A stretch of DNA of 13,883 nucleotides. Source: Cyanobacteria bacterium UBA947. GTDB taxonomy: Bacteria; Cyanobacteriota; Vampirovibrionia; Gastranaerophilales; Gastranaerophilaceae. Both the position numbers and the translations under genes were made by a program. The stretch lies in contig DBCX01000016.1 in the NCBI GenBank assembly GCA_002293275.1, forward strand, positions 13,866 through 27,748, read 5' to 3'. Numbering within the stretch: the stretch's first letter is position 1; the number at the start of each line of letters is the position of its first letter. Below the pieces are notes generated by a model. It had not been told where the DNA came from. It worked only from the letters and a program-made list of their open reading frames with translations, and did not search any database. This document shows positions 1-5,347 of the stretch, piece by piece.

Positions 1-28
1 TTTTACCTAATTTATTTGTAAAAAACAA

Positions 29-57
29 TTGCAATTTTGTTGTAATTAAGTTACAAT
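29..57 (+). promoter_or_regulatory. Sigma-70-type promoter for the lpt operon
   Basis: TTGCAA at 29-34 and TACAAT at 52-57 are separated by exactly 17 bp. They match the -35 consensus at 4 of 6 and the -10 consensus at 5 of 6 positions. Transcription would start near 64, leaving a leader of about 17 nt that contains the AGGAGG at 71-76. The surrounding sequence is very AT-rich. Assignment is by inspection only. Confidence 0.65.
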
Positions 58-80
58 AAATTTGCAACAAAGGAGGAAGA

Positions 81-227
81 ATGAAAAAAGATTTAGAAGA
101 AATTAAAGCGCTGTTCACCACTTTGCGCCAATCCATTGACTATTGCCTGGAAAATGGAGAACGCACAGCTCATTTGGCGATACTTGCCCAAATTATTGAA
201 GAAAGAATTTTCATGCTACAATATTAA
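81..227 (+). CDS. Small 48-residue protein of unknown function, first gene of the lpt operon
   Basis: I do not recognise this protein. It is a 48-codon ORF with ATG at 81 and TAA at 225-227, preceded by a strong AGGAGG (71-76) with a 4-nt spacer, directly downstream of a good promoter. The product starts MKKDLEEIKALF and ends ERIFMLQY. It looks entirely helical and amphipathic, with one Cys (residue 22), no signal peptide and no membrane segment, so it is probably cytoplasmic. Its stop codon is 2 nt before the lptC ATG, and lptC has no Shine-Dalgarno of its own. The ORF may therefore act partly as a translated leader that delivers ribosomes to lptC. The strong ribosome site and operon position argue that it is real; its function is unknown. 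Confidence 0.7.
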   Translation: MKKDLEEIKALFTTLRQSIDYCLENGERTAHLAILAQIIEERIFMLQY

Positions 228-229
228 TT

Positions 230-829
230 ATGAAATGGGATAAGCTGACGAAAAAGCAAAAGACATACGTTATGGTAACAGGCGTGTTTACGGCCGTGCT
301 CCTGTGGGCGTTTATCTCGGCCGCCGTTATTACCCACAACCTTAACCGCGACAACCTGCAAACCGACAAAGATGCACAAGAAGCACTCATCCATGGTATA
401 ATCCTTACCGAAACCAAGAACGAAAAAAAATACTGGGAAATCTACGGCGAAAACGGCCGCTATGACAGCAAGAACCACGTCGCATCGCTTCACAACCTCG
501 TCGGCAACATCTACGACGGCGATGAAATTACAATGAGCTTTGAATCCGCACGCGGAGCCTACGATTCCAAAAAAAAGCAAATCACCCTCTACGAGGAAAC
601 TTTTATCGTACTCAAAGACGGGGTGACACTCTCGGCAAACGAGCTTGTCTGGTCGGGTTCTGAAAACCCAATCATAGCGCGCAACAACGTCAGAGTAACG
701 CGCGGCGGTGATTTTTTGGCCACAGCCGACGCTATTGAAATCAGTCCTGATTATAGTAAAATTAAAATTAGCGGGAATTCAAATTCCAACATTTATAAAG
801 GCCGGGCTCAGCCCGGCTCCGGAAAATAG
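230..829 (+). CDS. lptC: LptC-type LPS export bitopic protein
   Basis: The 199-residue product has a short basic cytoplasmic start (KLTKKQK), one membrane-spanning helix at about residues 13-35, and then a beta-rich region of about 150 residues. The later pattern, with GENGRYDSKNHVASL, ITMSFESARGAYDSKKKQI and NVRVTRGGDFLATADAIEI, is the OstA/LptC beta-jellyroll type. Known LptC proteins sit in the inner membrane and pass lipopolysaccharide from the LptBFG ABC transporter to periplasmic LptA. The length suits the family (about 190). The gene begins 2 nt after the upstream small ORF and has no clear ribosome site, so translational coupling is likely. An LptA-like gene follows 32 nt later. Family assignment rests on architecture, residue pattern and neighbour. 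A GC-rich hairpin (801-817) lies inside its last codons. Confidence 0.82.
   Translation: MKWDKLTKKQKTYVMVTGVFTAVLLWAFISAAVITHNLNRDNLQTDKDAQEALIHGIILTETKNEKKYWEIYGENGRYDSKNHVASLHNLVGNIYDGDEITMSFESARGAYDSKKKQITLYEETFIVLKDGVTLSANELVWSGSENPIIARNNVRVTRGGDFLATADAIEISPDYSKIKISGNSNSNIYKGRAQPGSGK
801..817 (+). other. GC-rich stem-loop in the last codons of lptC
   Basis: GCCGGGC (801-807) and GCCCGGC (811-817) form a perfect 7-bp stem with the loop TCA, ending 9 nt before the lptC stop codon. No U-tract follows, so this is not a classical intrinsic terminator. It could slow ribosomes, protect a 3' end, or simply reflect coding of the Gly-Arg-Ala-Gln-Pro-Gly stretch. Confidence 0.4.
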
Positions 830-861
830 GTTTCCCGACAAAAATTAGAAAGGCAGAAAAA

Positions 862-1824
862 ATGAAGAAGCTTTTAGCAGCACTAATAATATTAACCGGT
901 CTTGCCGTCTGCGCGTCCGATCTTGTAATTGAGTCCAAAACCCAGACCTACTCTGAGGCCGAGGGCAAGATAAAATTTGATGGCGACGTCAAGGTGAAAA
1001 TTGACGACCTGTCCGTCACAGGCACAAGCGCCGATATCAGCATTGACTCAAAAAATAAACCCGATACCGCAACGTTTTATGACAAGCCCTACGCGGTTGA
1101 GGTTAAGAAAAACAAAAAACGCGAGGTTAAAGCCAATATCTTGAAGGTTTCGCTGATAACAAAAATCGTACGCGCCGAAGGCGACACACAATCGGTTGTT
1201 TTTGACGGCAAGGTGCCGGTTGTCGTGATAAACTCCGATATTCAGGAGTACAACACCCAAACCGGCGTTATGAACGCCGAGGGCTCGGTGACGATTTTGT
1301 ACAAGGATATAGAAACATTCTCGGACAAGGCAACCATCAAGACGACCAAAAGCGGCGATTTGCAAAACATTGAGCTTGCAGGCAGCGCAACAATCAAAAA
1401 CAAAGGGATTGAATCATCCGGTGACAAGCTTGTTTACAACGACGGGACAAAGGTCTTGACCGCAACCGGCAACACAACAAGCAATATTATTATGGATGAC
1501 GGGACAAAACTTGTCCTGAAATCCGTCAACCAGGAGCTTATCCAGAATAAAAATATCTTCAACGCCAGCGGGAACGTGCGCGTCTGGTATCAGGATTATT
1601 ACGCAACAGGGCCCAAAATGACGGTTTATCCCGACCCTAAAACCAACAAATCAAATGAGATATATTTCACCGGCCGTTCAAGCATCACGCAGGGTGTGCG
1701 GACAATCTTTGCGGACAAAATCCGGATGACAATGGATCCAAAAGATTTTCAGGCGGAAGGCAACACGCGCACGGTAATCAAGAATGTCGGCTCCGGCAGC
1801 GACGGTGTTGGACTGGGTCTGTGA
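862..1824 (+). CDS. lptA: LptA/OstA-like periplasmic LPS transport protein, extended form
   Basis: The 320-residue product starts with a signal peptide: KK, a hydrophobic stretch to about residue 17, and a likely signal peptidase I site after VCA. The Cys is not in a proper lipobox, because Val stands at -1. The mature part is beta-rich and carries repeated OstA-type units, such as the N-terminal VIESKTQTYSEAEGKIKFDGDV and later GVMNAEGSVTI, KVLTATGNTTS, NIFNASGNVRVWY and FQAEGNTRTVI. Known LptA forms the periplasmic bridge that carries LPS from LptC to LptD and is usually about 180 residues, so this is close to a double-length version. AAAGG at 849-853 lies 8 nt before the ATG at 862. The gene follows lptC, which supports the assignment. 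A general OstA-domain organic-solvent-tolerance protein is the alternative reading. Confidence 0.8.
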   Translation: MKKLLAALIILTGLAVCASDLVIESKTQTYSEAEGKIKFDGDVKVKIDDLSVTGTSADISIDSKNKPDTATFYDKPYAVEVKKNKKREVKANILKVSLITKIVRAEGDTQSVVFDGKVPVVVINSDIQEYNTQTGVMNAEGSVTILYKDIETFSDKATIKTTKSGDLQNIELAGSATIKNKGIESSGDKLVYNDGTKVLTATGNTTSNIIMDDGTKLVLKSVNQELIQNKNIFNASGNVRVWYQDYYATGPKMTVYPDPKTNKSNEIYFTGRSSITQGVRTIFADKIRMTMDPKDFQAEGNTRTVIKNVGSGSDGVGLGL

Positions 1825-2492
1825 TGAAAACCGTTGAGGATTATAACAACAAAGGGATTGAGTGCGCCGAGGCCGGTGAACTGGAAAAAGCGATTGAGCA
1901 TTTTTTGCACGCGCAAGAGCTCGACCCGAAGGCCGCGCAGGTTTATATAAATCTTGCGGAAGTCTATTGGCGTCAGCGCGATTTTGAAAGCGGTATCGGG
2001 CTGCTTTCGCGCGGGATTGATGAAATTAATGATGCGCTTGCGCTCAGGCACTACCTGGCGCGATTTTATATGGAAGACGCTAAACTGGATTTGGCGATAG
2101 ACGAGCTGGAAAAAGTTTTGGATGCACAGCCGGAAAACTTTGACGCCTATTACGATTTGGGAAAGGTGCATTTTGAGCTGGGAAATTGGGAGCTGGCCGC
2201 GGAGAATTTTGAGAACGTGCTTGAATTCAAAGAAAACGAGTGGGTTTATTTTGCGTTGGCGCAGGCTTACGAAGCAAACAATGAGGTGGACAAGGCGATT
2301 GGAAACTACCTGAAAGCGATTGCGCAAAACGAGGGGTTCAAACCCGCGTACAAAAAGCTGGGGATTTTGTTTTTGGCGCGCGGCGACCACAGCGATGCGG
2401 TTGAATATTTTGAAGACTATATAAAACTCGGGGTACCGGACGACGAGGCCGCGCAGGTTAACGGGCTTATTGAGCGGATTAAGAAATTGTGA
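1824..2492 (+). CDS. Tetratricopeptide-repeat protein
   Basis: The 222-residue product is built almost entirely of TPR helix pairs. Typical units are KGIECAEAGELEKAIEHFLHA, YINLAEVYWRQRDFESGIGLL, LARFYMEDAKLDLAIDELEK, YDLGKVHFELGNWELAAENF, FALAQAYEANNEVDKAIGNY and KLGILFLARGDHSDAVEYFE, so about six repeats. TPR arrays are protein-binding scaffolds; the partner here is not known. No signal peptide or membrane segment is visible, so it is probably cytoplasmic. I chose ATG at 1824, which shares one base with the lptA stop (TGATG), a usual coupling arrangement. A GTG at 1821 is the alternative. Position between lptA and a sensor kinase suggests a role in envelope assembly or signalling, but that is inference. 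Confidence 0.85.
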   Translation: MKTVEDYNNKGIECAEAGELEKAIEHFLHAQELDPKAAQVYINLAEVYWRQRDFESGIGLLSRGIDEINDALALRHYLARFYMEDAKLDLAIDELEKVLDAQPENFDAYYDLGKVHFELGNWELAAENFENVLEFKENEWVYFALAQAYEANNEVDKAIGNYLKAIAQNEGFKPAYKKLGILFLARGDHSDAVEYFEDYIKLGVPDDEAAQVNGLIERIKKL

Positions 2493-2498
2493 TATAAT
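2470..2498 (+). promoter_or_regulatory. Internal promoter for the histidine kinase, possibly giving a leaderless mRNA
   Basis: TTGAGC (2470-2475) lies 17 bp before a perfect TATAAT (2493-2498). The TGA stop codon of the TPR gene (2490-2492) also serves as the TGn of an extended -10 element. If the last T of the -10 is at -7, transcription starts at 2505, which is the A of the kinase ATG. No Shine-Dalgarno is visible before that ATG. Confidence 0.6.
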
Positions 2499-2504
2499 AT
2501 TGAC

Positions 2505-3965
2505 ATGAAAATGTCCGCGCAAAACCGTTTGATTATATCGGTGCTTATTTTAAGTACGGTTTTGATTGCCGCAATCGCGCTCGGAGCCGTCTTTCACGTA
2601 AAACAATTGCTGTATGCGGGCCACGATTTGGACAAAACTTTTGCGCTTGTGCGCGCCTCAATGCTGTTTGGGCTCGGGCTTATTTGGGTGTTGTTTGCGG
2701 CGGCGTTTTTGGCGAACACGTATCTTGTTATGCGCGAGTTGAAAATCTTCCACAAAGGTGTGCGCAAAATCTCAACCGGCCAGTTTGGATACAAGCTGCG
2801 CAACGCGGATGTCAGCTCAAAGTCGCGCGAGCTTTTTAACTCGTTTAATACAATGTCAAACACCCTGCAACTGTTTGAGGAGCAGACCGTTGAGCAGCTG
2901 ACGCTGGAGCGCAACAAATTAGAGGCGATTTTGATGAGTATCGCAAACGGCGTTGTTGTGTGCGACAACTTTGACTCTGTTGTGCTGGTAAACGACCACG
3001 CGCAGGCGCTTTTGGGCATTGATGCGGAAATAAAAATTCAAGATTATGCGGACTCATCAGGCAATTTTTGTTTCAAAGACAAAATTGAAGAGTTCAAAGA
3101 CACCCCGCTTGAGTTGATGGAGAACCGGCCGCTGGAGTTTAATATTCTGGTTGACGGGCGCACGATAAAATCCGTTATTTCCCCGATGTTTACGCGCAAC
3201 AAGGATTACGTGGGCTATATAATCGTGCTGATTGATATGACAAAAGAGGCCGAGATTGACAAGATGCGTTCACATTTTATATCAAATGTTTCGCACGAGC
3301 TGCGCACACCGGTGACGGTTTTAAGAAGCTATATCGACACTTTGCACAACTGCGGCGCAGAGTTTAACGAGGCGGAAAAGCAAGAGTTTGTCGGAATAAT
3401 TAATACCGAAATCATCCGGCTCAACAGCATGGTTAACGATATTCTTGATTTTTCAAAGCTGGGTGAAAACCAGAGTATTGAAAAATCGGTTAACAATCTT
3501 GTGCAGATAGTTGAGAGCGCGGTTAAACAATTGCGGGTGCTCGCAAAAGAACAAAATCTGACGATTGCGGTCTCAAAAGATGGCGAGATTCCCGATATGA
3601 TGTTTAACTACGACTCGATTGAGCGCGCGTTTACGAACCTTTTGTCCAACGCGATTAAATATTCACCAAACGGCGGGATGATTGAAGTTGCGCTCGTCAG
3701 CCGGGGTGACACGGTTGAAGTCAGTGTCACAGACCAGGGTCCCGGTATTGCGGCCGAGCACCAAAGCCGGATTTTTGACAGATTCTACCGGGTGGAAAAT
3801 AACACACACACGATTAAAGGCACAGGTCTCGGGCTGCATCTTGTAAAAACCGCTGTTGAAAAACACCACGGCGGCGGAGTTTTTGTAAAATCCGAGCCGG
3901 GCCGCGGCTCAACATTCGGGTTTGTGCTGCCGACAGCAGACGGCGCCGGTGTCAATTTGCGATAG
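2505..3965 (+). CDS. Membrane sensor histidine kinase (HAMP-PAS-HisKA-HATPase)
   Basis: The 486-residue product has TM1 at about 9-31, a short extracytoplasmic loop, TM2 at about 51-76, a HAMP linker to about 123, a PAS-like domain at about 135-245, HisKA with SHELRTP (phosphoacceptor His264), and an HATPase_c domain. Kinase motifs are intact: N378/N382 in the N box, DQGPG at 410-414, the F box RIFDRFYR, and GTGLGL at 439-444. Such kinases autophosphorylate and pass phosphate to a response regulator; none is encoded nearby, so this is an orphan in this window. The layout resembles PhoR/VicK-type and cyanobacterial NblS kinases, without a large periplasmic sensor domain. Start ATG at 2505; ATG at 2511 is an alternative. 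It has no visible ribosome site and seems to have its own promoter. The stimulus is unknown; the lpt neighbours suggest envelope state. Confidence 0.92.
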   Translation: MKMSAQNRLIISVLILSTVLIAAIALGAVFHVKQLLYAGHDLDKTFALVRASMLFGLGLIWVLFAAAFLANTYLVMRELKIFHKGVRKISTGQFGYKLRNADVSSKSRELFNSFNTMSNTLQLFEEQTVEQLTLERNKLEAILMSIANGVVVCDNFDSVVLVNDHAQALLGIDAEIKIQDYADSSGNFCFKDKIEEFKDTPLELMENRPLEFNILVDGRTIKSVISPMFTRNKDYVGYIIVLIDMTKEAEIDKMRSHFISNVSHELRTPVTVLRSYIDTLHNCGAEFNEAEKQEFVGIINTEIIRLNSMVNDILDFSKLGENQSIEKSVNNLVQIVESAVKQLRVLAKEQNLTIAVSKDGEIPDMMFNYDSIERAFTNLLSNAIKYSPNGGMIEVALVSRGDTVEVSVTDQGPGIAAEHQSRIFDRFYRVENNTHTIKGTGLGLHLVKTAVEKHHGGGVFVKSEPGRGSTFGFVLPTADGAGVNLR

Positions 3966-3972
3966 AAATCAA

Positions 3973-4012
3973 GGCCGCATAATTTTGCTCACGGCCCCAT
4001 AATTTTGCCGGC
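3973..4012 (+). repeat. Imperfect tandem duplication of a 20-nt unit
   Basis: The unit at 3973-3992 (GGCCGCATAATTTTGCTCAC) is repeated at 3993-4012 with 16 of 20 positions the same. Both copies share CATAATTTTGC. It lies between the kinase stop codon and the inverted repeat upstream of the small membrane protein promoter. It could be a pair of protein-binding sites in direct repeat or a chance duplication. Confidence 0.5.
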
Positions 4013-4016
4013 CGCT

Positions 4017-4047
4017 AGTCTTAATGAAGTAAATTTATATTAAGACT
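4017..4047. promoter_or_regulatory. Perfect 9-bp inverted repeat abutting a -35 box, candidate operator
   Basis: AGTCTTAAT (4017-4025) and ATTAAGACT (4039-4047) are perfect inverted copies separated by 13 bp, with centres 22 bp apart, which is about two helical turns. The last base is the first base of the -35 element at 4047-4052. No U-tract follows, so it is not a terminator for the kinase gene. A dimeric regulator bound here would overlap or contact RNA polymerase. Confidence 0.5.
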
Positions 4048-4075
4048 TGACGAAACGCAAGTAAAATTATATAAT
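4047..4075 (+). promoter_or_regulatory. Near-consensus sigma-70 promoter of the small membrane protein
   Basis: TTGACG (4047-4052) and a perfect TATAAT (4070-4075) are separated by 17 bp. This is the strongest promoter in the window by sequence. Transcription would begin near 4082, giving a leader of about 23 nt with AGGAGG at 4093-4098. Confidence 0.8.
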
Positions 4076-4104
4076 GGGGAGGTTAACATTTTAGGAGGTT
4101 ATTT

Positions 4105-4392
4105 ATGAAAGACAATTGTTGCAGTATTGAAAAGGTTACTTGTAAGAAAAACCTGTTCTGGAAATTGTTCCTGGTGAGTTTTGTTCTCTTGACATACACT
4201 TACATAGCAGTTGTAATTGGTTATGAAGCGATTCAGCAGCTTGCGGAAGCTTCGTTGAGAGTTAAAATCGAGCAGTTTGCGGCAATCAGCTCAAACGCAT
4301 TTGAAATCTGGAAAGTTCTTGTGATTCAATTCACTTTGATACCTGCTTTGGTATTCACATGGATTGAATATGACATGAAGAACAAGAAGTAA
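4105..4392 (+). CDS. Small two-TM membrane protein with an N-terminal Cys cluster, unknown function
   Basis: I do not recognise this 95-residue protein. It begins MKDNCCSIEKVTCKKN, with Cys at 5, 6 and 13, then TM1 at about 17-40 (LFLVSFVLLTYTYIAVVIGY). An amphipathic stretch of about 30 residues follows, then TM2 at about 70-87 (VLVIQFTLIPALVFTWIEY), ending in DMKNKK. Lysines outside both helices predict that both ends are in the cytoplasm, which would put the Cys cluster on the cytoplasmic face, where it might bind metal or sense redox state. AGGAGG at 4093-4098 is ideally placed 6 nt before the ATG. It is a single-gene transcript with its own strong promoter, upstream inverted repeat and terminator. 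It is more AT-rich than its neighbours. The translation signals make it a confident gene; any function is open. Confidence 0.85.
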   Translation: MKDNCCSIEKVTCKKNLFWKLFLVSFVLLTYTYIAVVIGYEAIQQLAEASLRVKIEQFAAISSNAFEIWKVLVIQFTLIPALVFTWIEYDMKNKK

Positions 4393-4408
4393 GTAACGAA
4401 AGTTATTT

Positions 4409-4437
4409 AAAACCGCCTCGTTTGGGGCGGTTTTTTT
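4409..4437 (+). terminator. Rho-independent terminator, probably shared by convergent transcripts
   Basis: AAAACCGCC (4409-4417) pairs with GGCGGTTTT (4426-4434) around an 8-nt loop, followed by a run of T to 4437. It lies 16 nt after the small membrane protein gene. On the other strand the same hairpin follows the aroE stop codon (4436-4438) directly and is followed by TTTTAAAT, a weaker U-tract, so it may also end the operon coming from the right. Confidence 0.85.
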
Positions 4438-5347
4438 ATGCCAATTCTTCAAGCGCGGCAAGTTTCATCAGCGGAATGCTGGGTTTTTTGCGCAAAGCCG
4501 GCGCAGCGGTTGAAAACGTACTTGCGGCGGTAGTGCTTGCGGCAGTGTTTGCGGCGGCGGGCGCATCATTGAACCAAATCTCCTGCGCAGCGGCGGCCTG
4601 ATGGACAAGCATATCCAGCCCGTTAATCGTTTTTAGCCCGAGTTTTTCGGCGTCTTTTATGAGCAGGGTTTTGCGCGGGTTGTAGATAAGGTCGTAAACA
4701 ATCGCGTCCGCACCCATCGTAGAGAGCGCGCTGCGGCTGACCGGCTGCATATCGGCCGAGTTGCCGAGCATCCCGATTGGCGTCGCGTTAACCAAAATAG
4801 CAAACTCGCTCAACCCGCCGATTTTTTCAATTTGGTGGATGTGGAAAGTTATATCCTCAAATTTTTTGCGCATAAAGTTTAGTTTATCGAGCGCATTAGG
4901 GATAGAGCGCGTAAAAAATGTTATCTCTTTGACTTTCATCAACGCAAGCGCTGCAACAACCGCGTGCGCCGCACCGCCGGTACCAAGGATTGCCGCACGT
5001 TTGCCTTGCAGGCTCACATCTGCCAAAGTGTTCTGAAACCCGATTATATCGGTGTTGTAGGCAGAGAGCGTCTTGTCAGTCTCAATTTTGACCGTGTTCA
5101 CGGCGCGCGCAAAATCCGCACTGGGCTCAATTTTGTCCACAAACATCGCAACCGGCAGCTTGTAGGGAATAGTGACATTAAACCCGGAAAACCCGCCTGA
5201 TTTCAGCTGCTTGATTGTGGTAACCAAATCGTCTGTTTCAATAAGCTCGTATTCGGCATCAATACCGAGGCTTTTGAACCCCGCCTGATGAATAACCGGC
5301 GAAAGCGAATGTGTCAGCGGATTCCCGATTAGCGCGAATTTATTCAT
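4436..5347 (-). CDS. aroE: Shikimate dehydrogenase (NADP+) with a low-complexity C-terminal tail
   Basis: AroE reduces 3-dehydroshikimate to shikimate with NADPH in aromatic amino acid synthesis. The 303-residue product shows the substrate site NPLTHSLSP near the N-terminus, NVTIPYK with the catalytic Lys, AYNTDIIGF with the catalytic Asp, the nucleotide loop GTGGAAHAV, NATPIGM, and GLDMLVHQAAAAQEIW. I chose ATG at 5347 because GGAGG lies 9 nt upstream; a GTG at 5365 would place that ribosome site inside the gene. The start overlaps the topA stop by 8 nt. The enzyme core ends near residue 259. The last 44 residues are rich in Ala, Ser and Thr and then turn basic (LRKKPS), which is unusual for AroE (about 272 residues in E. 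coli). It is the last gene of its operon. Confidence 0.93.
   Translation of the reverse strand: MNKFALIGNPLTHSLSPVIHQAGFKSLGIDAEYELIETDDLVTTIKQLKSGGFSGFNVTIPYKLPVAMFVDKIEPSADFARAVNTVKIETDKTLSAYNTDIIGFQNTLADVSLQGKRAAILGTGGAAHAVVAALALMKVKEITFFTRSIPNALDKLNFMRKKFEDITFHIHQIEKIGGLSEFAILVNATPIGMLGNSADMQPVSRSALSTMGADAIVYDLIYNPRKTLLIKDAEKLGLKTINGLDMLVHQAAAAQEIWFNDAPAAANTAASTTAASTFSTAAPALRKKPSIPLMKLAALEELA

Noticed and set aside
1749..2522. A 257-codon open frame on the minus strand opposite the TPR gene
   Set aside because: It is antisense to a convincing TPR protein, has no ribosome site, and its product has no recognisable domain. Long antisense frames are expected opposite GC-biased coding sequence.
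3973..3996. Possible terminator after the histidine kinase (GGCCG...CGGCC with a T-run)
   Set aside because: The stem is only 5 bp with a 14-nt loop, and the TTTT is inside the loop rather than after the stem.
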